Source: Elusimicrobiales bacterium
Lineage (GTDB): Bacteria; Elusimicrobiota; Elusimicrobia; Elusimicrobiales; UBA9959
Reading direction: 5' to 3'
Assembly: GCA_026419335.1 (NCBI GenBank)
Contig: JANZZP010000069.1
Location: 1-24,145, forward strand
Length of the DNA: 24,145 nucleotides
Below are positions 15,137 through 22,709 of the stretch, in pieces. Every line of letters begins with the position of its first letter. Positions within the stretch are counted from its first letter, which is position 1. The notes beneath the pieces are model-generated. The model did not search any database and had not been told where the DNA came from. It saw nothing but the letters and a program-made list of their open reading frames with translations. Both the position numbers and the translations under genes were made by a program.

Positions 15137-15947
15137 AATTTAAAATCTCCTTTGTTATTTTGAGATAATTATATTTAAAACTTATTATCTCTGTTTCATT
15201 TTCACTAATTATTCCTGGTTCAAATTCTATAAGAATGTATTTTTTCCCACCATATTCTAATACGTCTGAGTTAGGTATAACTCTTGTAGCAGTTTTGTTT
15301 GCAACGATTACTACCCCTGTAACTTTCTCTCCAACTTTAACATCAGTAATTTTTTCAAAATCAAGAAAAAATCTCCATTTTCCTTCTCCTTCCTGAATAA
15401 AGTTATTTAAGACTGCTCTATATTTTTTTTGAGTTTGAGTTTCAACGATAGCATCTAAACCATTTACAGGTGTCATATTAAGTGGTTTTGTATTTTTTGC
15501 TATGACTCTCATTTTTCTTGCTATAGTTATAAGTTTATCTCCTTTTTTTACAAAAGAATCCTTATCTACATGGATTTTTGTTATTATTCCATCAGTAGGT
15601 GTTTTAATATCAGAATATCTGAACATGTTTTTCCAACGCTTGAGTATATCTTTTTTTTCCTGAGGATCTTTTGCAGTCTTAAGTAATGCGGCTACTTCAC
15701 CTGTTACAAGTCTAAGAAGAATATCAGATTTTTTTACTATATCAAAATTTGATGCATAAACAAACATAACGTTTCCATCAAATTCAGCTCTTATATCATA
15801 CTCATCGTATGGATGTGTTATTCCGCTAAATTCTATATTTACTTTTATTTCTTTGTTTGTTATTTCTTTTTCTTCTAACGAACTTAAACGAATTATTTGT
15901 AATATAGATATAAAAAAAAGTGATAAAGTTTTAATTGCTTTTACCAT
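15126..15947 (-). CDS. Barrel-sandwich-hybrid (HlyD/membrane-fusion-like) protein
   Basis: 273 aa from the ATG at 15947. A hydrophobic N-terminal segment (about 4-23) is a membrane anchor or signal. Two lipoyl-like half motifs follow: residues about 50-80 (DIRAEFDGNVMFVYASNFDIVKKSDIL pattern) and about 112-143 (IKTPTDGIITKI, then DSFVKKGDKLITIA). Only about 30 residues separate them, so the helical hairpin is short or absent. A beta-barrel-like region follows (about 150-230; VETQTQKKYRAVLN, VGEKVTGVVIV). This is the layout of periplasmic adaptor proteins of efflux systems, but no transporter or TolC-like partner is adjacent. A longer frame with TTG at 15992 exists; the ATG is preferred although it overlaps thyX by 17 nt and lacks a ribosome binding site, which suggests coupling. 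Confidence 0.65.
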   Translation of the reverse strand: MVKAIKTLSLFFISILQIIRLSSLEEKEITNKEIKVNIEFSGITHPYDEYDIRAEFDGNVMFVYASNFDIVKKSDILLRLVTGEVAALLKTAKDPQEKKDILKRWKNMFRYSDIKTPTDGIITKIHVDKDSFVKKGDKLITIARKMRVIAKNTKPLNMTPVNGLDAIVETQTQKKYRAVLNNFIQEGEGKWRFFLDFEKITDVKVGEKVTGVVIVANKTATRVIPNSDVLEYGGKKYILIEFEPGIISENETEIISFKYNYLKITKEILNYVK

Positions 15948-16608
15948 AAATTTTATTAAATGATTCCCATGTCCAAGGCATTTTTTCTTCAAATATTTTA
16001 GCTATTATTTTTGCATATTCTCTTATTTCGTATTGAGCATGTTCATCAAGCCTTAGTTTAAGAAAATTTAAAAGGCTTCTCGCGTTGACTGTCCAATAGA
16101 ATTGTGTGTAAGAAGATACTGGTAGTATCATCCTTGCCATTTCTCTTGCTATACCTTTTGACAATAGTTCTAAATATATTTTGTATGAAGTTTCAACTGC
16201 ATTTTCATATATTTTAATTAGCTCTTTGTGTTCAAGCTGTTCAGAACTTAAAGATCCCTGTTTGTTTTTAGTATCTTGTATTCTAAATTTTTCTGGTATA
16301 TAAAATTCATCTTTTACTTCTGTGTAACGGGCACTAACCTCATTATATGAACCCCATCTATGTCTCATCCATTGTCTTGCTACAAATATTGGACATTTTA
16401 TATGAAATTGGAAAACACAATGTTCAAATGGAGTAAAATGTTCATGTTTAAGTAAATATTCTATAAGTTTCTTATCTCTTTCTTCTCCTTTAGGTTTCAT
16501 ATCAAAACTTACTCTTGCAGCAAGAACAGCTTTTTCATCACTTCCTATAAAATCTATAAGTTTTACAAATCCCTTATCAAGAACTTTAAATAAATACTCT
16601 TTTTCCAT
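15931..16608 (-). CDS. thyX: Flavin-dependent thymidylate synthase
   Basis: 225 aa, normal. Makes dTMP from dUMP with FAD, NADPH and methylene-tetrahydrofolate. The ThyX signature RHRxxSxNExSxRY is exact: RHRWGSYNEVSARY (82-95). HEHFTPFEH (55-63) and the C-terminal segment NARSLLNFLKLRLDEHAQYEIR also match the family. Start supported by AAGGAG five bases upstream. It is the first gene of a ten-gene minus-strand run and is divergent from mazG across 64 nt. Confidence 0.97.
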   Translation of the reverse strand: MEKEYLFKVLDKGFVKLIDFIGSDEKAVLAARVSFDMKPKGEERDKKLIEYLLKHEHFTPFEHCVFQFHIKCPIFVARQWMRHRWGSYNEVSARYTEVKDEFYIPEKFRIQDTKNKQGSLSSEQLEHKELIKIYENAVETSYKIYLELLSKGIAREMARMILPVSSYTQFYWTVNARSLLNFLKLRLDEHAQYEIREYAKIIAKIFEEKMPWTWESFNKIYGKSN

Positions 16609-16672
16609 ATTCTCCTTCTTTAGCTTTGAATATAAATAAAATTTATATATACTTTATTTTAGCAAATTTGGT
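16609..16672. promoter_or_regulatory. Divergent promoter region between thyX and mazG
   Basis: On the plus strand TTTGAA (16625-16630), a 17-nt spacer and TATACT (16648-16653) make a plausible mazG promoter with a leader of about 13 nt and no ribosome binding site. A thyX promoter must lie in the same 64 bp on the other strand, but no good pair of boxes stands out there; the region is strongly A+T rich. Confidence 0.4.
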
Positions 16673-17068
16673 ATGAAAATAAGTTTTAAAAAATCTCAAA
16701 AATATTTTACTCAACTATTAAATATAATGCATAAGCTATGTTCTTCAAAAGGATGTCCTTGGGATAGAATACAAACTCATAATACTCTTTTAAAATATCT
16801 CGATGAAGAGGTTAAAGAATTTAAAATTGCGGTTAAGAAAAATGATTATAATAATATGAAAGAAGAAATTGGGGATATACTTCTTCAAGTTGTTTTTCAT
16901 TGTGAAATAGCTGCAAGAAATGGTAGGTTTGATATAGCAGATGTTATTAAGAATCTTAATAATAAACTTATAAGAAGGCATCCTCATGTTTTTAAAGGTG
17001 ATAAATGTTATACAGCAAAGGATGTAATAAAACTTTGGAAAAAAATTAAAAAGGAGGAGGTAAGATGA
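16673..17068 (+). CDS. mazG: Single-domain MazG nucleotide pyrophosphohydrolase
   Basis: 131 aa. All-alpha NTP pyrophosphatase that removes pyrophosphate from NTPs or dNTPs, including damaged ones. The signature is clear: CPWDRIQTHNTLLKYLDEE (28-46), metal-binding acids Glu45, Glu46, Glu49 and, one helix later, Glu64, Glu65, Asp68 (KEEIGDILLQ). The RRHPHVF segment (101-107) is also typical. The protein is about half the length of E. coli MazG (two domains), as in many other bacteria. No ribosome binding site is seen before the ATG. The stop codon overlaps the nagZ start by 4 nt (ATGA). Confidence 0.93.
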   Translation: MKISFKKSQKYFTQLLNIMHKLCSSKGCPWDRIQTHNTLLKYLDEEVKEFKIAVKKNDYNNMKEEIGDILLQVVFHCEIAARNGRFDIADVIKNLNNKLIRRHPHVFKGDKCYTAKDVIKLWKKIKKEEVR

Positions 17069-18525
17069 TGGATATTTCACGTAAGGTAGCTAGATTAATA
17101 TTTCCACATTTTAGGTTTGGAGAATCTAAAATAGATGATGCTATAAAACTTGTTAATCTTGGTGTTGGTGGTTTTTGTTTATATGGTGGAAGTGTAGATG
17201 AGGTTATAGAGGTTATAAGGATTTTAAGAAACGCTAGTGACCATCCTCTTATATTTGCCGCAGATTATGAAAATGGTGTGGGTCAATGGGTAAAAGGGGC
17301 AACTAGGCTTCCAACAAATATGGCAGTAGCTGCTACAGGTGACTTAATGTTTTCAAGGAGAAAAGCAGAAATAACAGCTATTGAAGCTGATGCATTAGGG
17401 GTCGATTGGATATTTGCCCCAGTTATAGATATAGCTACAAATCATGCGAATCCAATAGTAAATCTAAGAGCTTTTTCAGATGAACCTGAAATAGTTAGCA
17501 GCTTTGCACGAGAATTTATATCCGGACTTAATTCATTTAACATAATAAATTGTATCAAACATTTTCCAGGGCATGGAGATACTGATACTGATTCCCATAT
17601 GTCTCTTCCAAAAATAAAAAAAGATATAGAAGGTTTGATGTCTCTGGAATTGATTCCTTTTAAAATATTATCTGAGATAAGTGATTCAGTTATGGTTGGA
17701 CATCTTCTTATTGAAAATATTGACGACTCAAACCCAGCTTCTTTATCTGATAGTATAGTAGGAGGAATTCTTAGAAATAAGATGAATTATAACAAAATAG
17801 TTATAACTGATGCTCTTATGATGAAGGCAATAAAAAATGAAACAGAAGCTGGAGTATTGGCATTTATCGCTGGAGCAGATTTATTATTATACCCAGAAGA
17901 CCCTATTAGACTTTATCATGCTATGATTGATGCTATTAATAGAGGTTTAATATCTTTAGAAAAAATTAATACCTCGTTAAGAAGACTTGACAATATGATT
18001 TCAAAAAGGCGAATATCAAATTATCGGGCTCGTGATATATCTACTATAGGTGCGATAGAGCATAAAAAGATTATACTTGATATGAGTCATATGTGTGGTT
18101 GTGTTGTTAAAGATGATAAAATAGTTTTTGGTAGGAAAATATATTGTTTTGAAACTTTATCTGATGGAAAAAATAAATCAGTATTTTTTATTGAGAGATT
18201 AAAAGAAATAGGTTTTCAAATCATAGATTCACCTTCACAAGCAGATTCAACCATAATAATATCATTTTCAAAACCTAAAGCTTTTAGTGGAAAGATAAAT
18301 CTTGCAGATAAAGAAAAAGAAGAAATTAATAATATAATATCTAACTCAAACAAAGTTTCTTTTATATCTTTTGGAAGTCCTTTTGTTTTAGATGGGTATT
18401 TAAATAGAGTTAATTTAGCAATGTGTTTTTTTGATGATTTCGCTGAATTTCAGAGAGTTGCTGCTCAATATATTGGTGGTATAACATCTGTCAAAGGTAA
18501 AATGCCAGTCAAAATTTATGAATAA
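17065..18525 (+). CDS. nagZ: Glycoside hydrolase family 3, NagZ-like beta-N-acetylhexosaminidase
   Basis: 486 aa. The GH3 N-terminal TIM barrel holds the NagZ-type signature KHFPGHGDTDTDSH (165-178), whose Asp and His form the acid/base pair peculiar to NagZ. The nucleophile is Asp249 in VITDALMM. ADYENGVGQ (66-74) replaces the usual DQEGGRV, a small deviation. Residues about 340-486 form an extra C-terminal domain, as in the two-domain Bacillus-type enzymes and unlike the 341-aa E. coli NagZ. No signal peptide, so it is probably cytosolic and serves peptidoglycan recycling or use of imported N-acetylglucosaminyl compounds. A strong ribosome binding site AAGGAGGAGG precedes two possible starts (17065 and 17068). 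The next gene is a symporter with an 8-nt overlap. Confidence 0.92.
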   Translation: MMDISRKVARLIFPHFRFGESKIDDAIKLVNLGVGGFCLYGGSVDEVIEVIRILRNASDHPLIFAADYENGVGQWVKGATRLPTNMAVAATGDLMFSRRKAEITAIEADALGVDWIFAPVIDIATNHANPIVNLRAFSDEPEIVSSFAREFISGLNSFNIINCIKHFPGHGDTDTDSHMSLPKIKKDIEGLMSLELIPFKILSEISDSVMVGHLLIENIDDSNPASLSDSIVGGILRNKMNYNKIVITDALMMKAIKNETEAGVLAFIAGADLLLYPEDPIRLYHAMIDAINRGLISLEKINTSLRRLDNMISKRRISNYRARDISTIGAIEHKKIILDMSHMCGCVVKDDKIVFGRKIYCFETLSDGKNKSVFFIERLKEIGFQIIDSPSQADSTIIISFSKPKAFSGKINLADKEKEEINNIISNSNKVSFISFGSPFVLDGYLNRVNLAMCFFDDFAEFQRVAAQYIGGITSVKGKMPVKIYE

Positions 18526-20011
18526 TAGGTTTTCTATTTTAGATTTTATAGTTATAATTTTTGGTTTCTTACTTCTTTTTTTCATAGGATATATTAAAAA
18601 AAGCTTAAATAATAATGAAAATGATTTTTACCTTGCTTCAAAAAAGTCTGGGATACTTAAAGTTGTTCTTGCTTTTGTTTCAACTGAGATAAGTGCACTT
18701 ACAATAATTGGTGTACCTTCGGCAAGTTTTAGTGGGAGTTGGAGTTATTTGCAGTTTTTCCTTGGTTCTGCTATTTCACGTATTCTTATAGCTTATTTAT
18801 TCATACCAGTTTTTTATAATTATAACTGTATTACAATTTATGAATTTATAGGGAAGCGTTTCTCATCCCCTGTGAGAGTATCTTCAAGTATGTTCTTTTT
18901 TATAACTAGAGTTTTTGCTTCAGGCATAAGACTTTATGCTGCTGCAATGACGATATCTGTTATGTTTGAAGTTTCTTTATTTCTTACTATATTTATATTT
19001 GTATTAGTTTCATTACTTTTTATAAGTTGGGGTGGTATGAGGAGTGTTTTATCAAATGGTGCTTATCAAGCAGTTGTTTTTTATATTACTGGGGCTATGA
19101 TTATTTTTTTTGCTTTAAAAATGAGTGGTTACAATTTTATTACTGCTGCTTATTTGTTAAATGACGCAGGTAAATTAAATATAATAAATATCTCCATTGA
19201 TTTAAAAAAGTTTGATACTTTTATCCTTGCTTTTTTAAATGGGATTTTTGGCTCTTTTGCATCTTTCGGTACTGATTATGAGATGATGCAGAAGTTACTT
19301 ACTCTTGAAACTAGAAAAAAAAGTCAGCAAACTATTCTACTTACAATTTTTGCGTCTTTTTTATTGGTGATAGTTTATCTTTTTGCTGGAAGCTTAATAT
19401 ATTTGTTTTTTCAAAGCGCTCATATTAACTATATAGGTAATCCAGATGAAATTGTTGCATACTTTACTATAAATTTCATAGACACAGGATTTAAAGGTTT
19501 AGTTTTTCTTACTGTATTTTTAGCAACAGTCGACCTTCCCTTACTTTCTCTGTCCACTTCATTTGTTAATGATGTGTATAGAGTATTTAAAAAAAATATT
19601 TCAGAAGCTAAATCTATTAAAATGACTCGTTTATCTATGTTAATATTTGCCGTTTTACTTTCTATAATTGCATATATGTGTAAAGATGTTAAAGGTATCT
19701 TATGGTTTGGATTTGAAGTTCACGGAATTACAGCTGGAAGTCTTCTTGGAATTTTTTTAATTGGTATATTAACAAAGAAACAGTTTTCTTCTAACTCTCT
19801 GATTTTGTCTATGATAATTTCTTCAGGACTTTGTTTATTATTTATGATATTTAACAGAAAAGGAATAACACATATTCCATGGAGTTCTTTTGTTATATTA
19901 GGTAGTTTAATTTCTTTTTTTCTTCCGTGGTTTTTAGAATATTTAAATAGAAAAATTATTTTGAAAGCTCTTCTTTCTTCTTTTTTATTTCTTCTTCTAA
20001 CCTTTCAATAG
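18518..20011 (+). CDS. Sodium:solute symporter (SSS/SSF family)
   Basis: 497 aa, strongly hydrophobic, with about 13 predicted membrane helices. Family marks: FYLASKKSG after the first helix, FVSTEISALTIIGVPSASFSGSW (helix 2, Na+ site region), TRVFASGIRLYAAA, SWGGMRSVLSNGAYQAVVFYITG (the conserved loop and helix), FASFGTDYEMMQKLL, and STSFVNDVYRVF. These fit the SSS family that imports sugars, sialic acid or other small solutes with Na+. The specific substrate cannot be read from sequence; the 8-nt overlap with nagZ suggests an amino sugar, a muropeptide fragment or a related compound. The 3' end overlaps the YtxH-like gene on the other strand by 56 nt. Confidence 0.9.
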   Translation: MNNRFSILDFIVIIFGFLLLFFIGYIKKSLNNNENDFYLASKKSGILKVVLAFVSTEISALTIIGVPSASFSGSWSYLQFFLGSAISRILIAYLFIPVFYNYNCITIYEFIGKRFSSPVRVSSSMFFFITRVFASGIRLYAAAMTISVMFEVSLFLTIFIFVLVSLLFISWGGMRSVLSNGAYQAVVFYITGAMIIFFALKMSGYNFITAAYLLNDAGKLNIINISIDLKKFDTFILAFLNGIFGSFASFGTDYEMMQKLLTLETRKKSQQTILLTIFASFLLVIVYLFAGSLIYLFFQSAHINYIGNPDEIVAYFTINFIDTGFKGLVFLTVFLATVDLPLLSLSTSFVNDVYRVFKKNISEAKSIKMTRLSMLIFAVLLSIIAYMCKDVKGILWFGFEVHGITAGSLLGIFLIGILTKKQFSSNSLILSMIISSGLCLLFMIFNRKGITHIPWSSFVILGSLISFFLPWFLEYLNRKIILKALLSSFLFLLLTFQ

Positions 20012-20171
20012 CTTCTTTTGCTTCTTCTTTTTTTTCTTCTATCCAATCTCCGATTCTTTCCCTAGTAACTTTTCCTGCTGCTGGTGCAAATAAAATTCCA
20101 ATTAAAGCACCTACAAGTCCACCAATTATAAATGCTGTTAAAATTTCACCTGTTCTGTTGTTATCTGACAT
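19956..20171 (-). CDS. YtxH-like small membrane protein
   Basis: 71 aa. N-terminal glycine-rich transmembrane helix (about 8-31: LTAFIIGGLVGALIGILFAPAAG) with the typical LFAPAAGKVTRERI junction, then a charged helical or coiled-coil tail (about 35-70) very rich in Glu and Lys. This is the YtxH pattern. Members are often linked to stress, but the role is not established. Start supported by AAGGAGG. Convergent with the symporter gene, with a 56-nt overlap. Confidence 0.8.
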   Translation of the reverse strand: MSDNNRTGEILTAFIIGGLVGALIGILFAPAAGKVTRERIGDWIEEKKEEAKEAIERLEEEIKKKKEELSK

Positions 20172-20223
20172 AATAACCTCCTTGAATTTTTTAGATTTTA
20201 TAATAAAATTATATCATTTATTT
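20172..20223. promoter_or_regulatory. Divergent start region between the YtxH-like gene and the HExxH gene
   Basis: A 52-bp A+T-rich gap. A consensus TATAAT lies on the plus strand at 20199-20204 and another on the minus strand at 20208-20213. Neither has a good -35 box at the usual distance. Another possible plus-strand -10, TATCAT (20212-20217), lies only 6 nt before the ATG at 20224, and no ribosome binding site is seen before that ATG. Confidence 0.35.
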
Positions 20224-21429
20224 ATGATATTTACAGCTGTTTGTAGTCTTATCATTTTTTTTAACCTTTGTTTTGGAAGTGATTTGAAACTTCAACTTTC
20301 TGAACTTTTACTTTCTGAATATTTAAAAAGAATATCTATAACCAATGAGGGTAAGAAAATTGCAGATAAAGTAAGAAAAGATGATATAAAAATTTATTTT
20401 GAATATGCTGATGATAAATGGCTTGCCTGGTATGAAAGTAAAGGTAGAATATTTTTTAATTTAAAATATTTAATGATATTTTTTTCAATAGAAGATTATA
20501 ATAAGCAAAAGATTGAAATGGTAATGAGGTATTCGGATAAGGTAAGAAATGAATTTGTAAAATATACAGATTTCCTATTTGTACATGAAATTATTCATTA
20601 TATTCAAGATAAGAAATATAAAGAGTTTAGAAGTTTGAAAAATGAGTTTGTAGAATTTGAATATGAAGCATATATTTTAACTGATATTTATTTTTATGAA
20701 AGAATGATTAAAGAAAGAAAGTTATTTTTAGATCTTCTTTCAGGAAAATATTATGATTTATATAGTGGTTATGCAATGGGTGGTTTTATCTCTTCAATTG
20801 ATTTATTTGAAAATTATCTTAAAGCAATAAAAGAACGGTATTTAGATGAAGTTAAAGGTTATGTAACATTAACTGATGAAGATATGAAAAGAAAAGTAGC
20901 TCTTGAAGAAAAAAAAATAATATCTTATGCTAGTGGTAAAAAGGAGATTTATGAAAAAACTGAAAAAGAATATGAAAATTTTAGTAAAGCGGTAAAAGAT
21001 TATTTAGTAAATATAAATAAATTTTTGAGAAAAAAATGGGAAAAATATATTATGGAAGCACTTCCTTTTATATCTAATTGTGCCATAGAAAGTGAAAATT
21101 ACCACCTATTATGGAAATCATGTTATTTTTTAAAGAAACTATATGACAAAAATTGTCTTGATGGTATAGATAAAGAAAAAATTTTTAATAACTTTGCTGA
21201 AAGTATTAATAAAAGAGACAATCAAAATAACCACTATTCTATAATAATTGAAGAACTTTATTGGTATAAAAAGTTTATAATTGAATCTAAAACCAATCCA
21301 ATTAAATTAATTAATTATGATTCATTAATGAAAAATGCAATTATTGAATGTGATAGAAGAAAAGATAAAAAATGTCTCAAGATGATAGATGAAATTTATG
21401 AATTTATAGATTTTGATTTGATAAAATAA
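20224..21429 (+). CDS. Exported HExxH-motif protein of unknown family (putative metallopeptidase-like)
   Basis: 401 aa from the ATG at 20224. A longer frame from TTG at 20158 would run across the start of the divergent YtxH gene, and the ATG opens directly with a hydrophobic signal-like segment (1-18, ending CFGSD). The motif FLFVHEIIHYIQD (117-129) contains HEIIH (121-125), and EFVEFEYEAY follows about 20 residues later with Glu146 or Glu148 as possible third zinc ligand. This fits a gluzincin-like site, but the family is not recognised. The rest is helical, rich in Lys, Glu and Tyr, with no further known motif. It lies 36 nt before efp on the same strand. Peptidase activity is inference only. 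Confidence 0.65.
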   Translation: MIFTAVCSLIIFFNLCFGSDLKLQLSELLLSEYLKRISITNEGKKIADKVRKDDIKIYFEYADDKWLAWYESKGRIFFNLKYLMIFFSIEDYNKQKIEMVMRYSDKVRNEFVKYTDFLFVHEIIHYIQDKKYKEFRSLKNEFVEFEYEAYILTDIYFYERMIKERKLFLDLLSGKYYDLYSGYAMGGFISSIDLFENYLKAIKERYLDEVKGYVTLTDEDMKRKVALEEKKIISYASGKKEIYEKTEKEYENFSKAVKDYLVNINKFLRKKWEKYIMEALPFISNCAIESENYHLLWKSCYFLKKLYDKNCLDGIDKEKIFNNFAESINKRDNQNNHYSIIIEELYWYKKFIIESKTNPIKLINYDSLMKNAIIECDRRKDKKCLKMIDEIYEFIDFDLIK

Positions 21430-21465
21430 TATTTATAAGATAATTTAAATTTTAAGGAGGATTTA

Positions 21466-22026
21466 ATGATAACTGCTTCGGATTTTAAAGAAGGAACAAT
21501 TTTTGTAAATGAAAATAAACAAATAGTTCAAGTTTTAACATATCAGCATCATAGGAAATCCCAAGCAAAAGCCGTTGTAAGAGTTAAATTAAAAAATTTA
21601 GATACAGGTGCTATAATAGAGACAAGTTATAGACCTGAAGACAAATTCGATGAAGTAACGGTAGAGAAAAGACCAAAGATTTTTATGTATAAAGATTCTG
21701 ATTATGCTTACTTTATGGATTCATCTACTTATGAACAAGTAAGTGTTGAGCTTAAAAAACTTGGGGAGCAAGCAAATTTGCTTATTGAGAATATGGAACT
21801 AGAAGGGCTTTATTTGAATGATAAATTTTATACTGTATTATTTCCCTCTTCCGTAGTTCTTGAAGTAGTAGAAACGGTCCCAGGTGTTAAAGGAGATTCT
21901 GTAAGTAATGTTATGAAACCAGCAAAACTTTCAAGTGGTATAGAAGTTAAAGTTCCTCTTTTTGTAGATATTGGTGATAAAGTTAAGATTGATACAAGAA
22001 CTCTTGAATATGTGGAAAGGATATGA
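21466..22026 (+). CDS. efp: Elongation factor P, with unusual loop
   Basis: 186 aa, normal length, three OB-like domains. EF-P rescues ribosomes stalled at polyproline stretches. Recognised by ITASDFKEGTIFVNENKQIVQV, VRVKLKNLDTGAIIETSYRPEDKF, YKDSDYAYFMDSSTYEQ and the C-terminal GVKGDSVSNVMKPAKLSSGIEVKVPLFVDIGDKVKIDTRT. The domain I loop that reaches the peptidyl-transferase centre reads QHHRKSQAKAVVR (27-39). The tip residue corresponding to E. coli Lys34 is Gln33, and the usual Pro-Gly before it is Lys-Ser. So neither the lysine nor the arginine modified in known species is at the tip. Strong ribosome binding site AAGGAGG. It overlaps the HAD gene by 4 nt. Confidence 0.96.
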   Translation: MITASDFKEGTIFVNENKQIVQVLTYQHHRKSQAKAVVRVKLKNLDTGAIIETSYRPEDKFDEVTVEKRPKIFMYKDSDYAYFMDSSTYEQVSVELKKLGEQANLLIENMELEGLYLNDKFYTVLFPSSVVLEVVETVPGVKGDSVSNVMKPAKLSSGIEVKVPLFVDIGDKVKIDTRTLEYVERI

Positions 22027-22709
22027 TAGAGGCGGTTGTTTTTGATTTTGATAACACTTTAATGGATTTTATGAAAATGAAAAGGGCTGCTGTAGATACT
22101 GCAGTTGATTATATGATTGATGCTGGATTGAAGATAAAAAAACAAGAAATGATAGAAAAAATATTTAAAGTTTACTGGGAAGAAGGAATAGAGGATCAGA
22201 ATATATTTGATAAAGTGCTTTTTAGAGAATTTGGTGAGATTGATTATAAAATACTTGCTGCTGGGATTATTGGATATAGGAAAGCAAAAGAGGCATATAT
22301 GATGTTATATCCTCATGTAAGATTAACTCTTTCAGAATTGTTGAAGATGGGAATAAAATTAGGTGTTGTTTCTGATGCTCCAAGATTGCCTGTATGGTTG
22401 AGGATTGTATCTTTAGGGCTTCATCATTATTTTGAAAAAGTTATTACATTTGATGATACAAATGAAAGAAAACCAAGTCCTAAACCATTCTTAAAAATTC
22501 TTGAAGAACTGAAAGTTAAGCCACAGAATTCGATTATGGTTGGTGATTGGGCTGAAAGAGATATAGTTGGAGCAAAAAATATTGGTATGATTACAGCATG
22601 GGCAAAATATGGCAATCAGTTTGATACAAAAAATTCAGGAGCTGATTGGGAATTAGATGATATATATGATTTGGTAGATATAATAAGAAAAATAAATTTT
22701 GGGGGTTGA
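22023..22709 (+). CDS. HAD-superfamily (subfamily IA) phosphatase
   Basis: 228 aa. The four HAD motifs are present: DFDNT (Asp8 nucleophile, Asp10 acid/base), GVVSDA (motif II), KPSPKPF (motif III Lys) and VGDWAERDIVGAKN (motif IV). A helical cap lies between motifs I and II (about 18-90). Substrate unknown; similar proteins act on small phosphorylated metabolites. The ATG overlaps the efp stop by 4 nt, with GAAAGG upstream. Confidence 0.9.
   Translation: MIEAVVFDFDNTLMDFMKMKRAAVDTAVDYMIDAGLKIKKQEMIEKIFKVYWEEGIEDQNIFDKVLFREFGEIDYKILAAGIIGYRKAKEAYMMLYPHVRLTLSELLKMGIKLGVVSDAPRLPVWLRIVSLGLHHYFEKVITFDDTNERKPSPKPFLKILEELKVKPQNSIMVGDWAERDIVGAKNIGMITAWAKYGNQFDTKNSGADWELDDIYDLVDIIRKINFGG

Noticed and set aside
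15948..15992. Longer start (TTG at 15992) of the barrel-sandwich protein
   Set aside because: It would put a polar, His-containing stretch before the hydrophobic anchor and extend the overlap with thyX. The ATG at 15947 gives a normal signal-like N-terminus.
20158..20223. Longer start (TTG at 20158) of the HExxH protein
   Set aside because: It would run across the start of the divergent YtxH gene and its ribosome binding site. The ATG at 20224 begins a signal-like segment.
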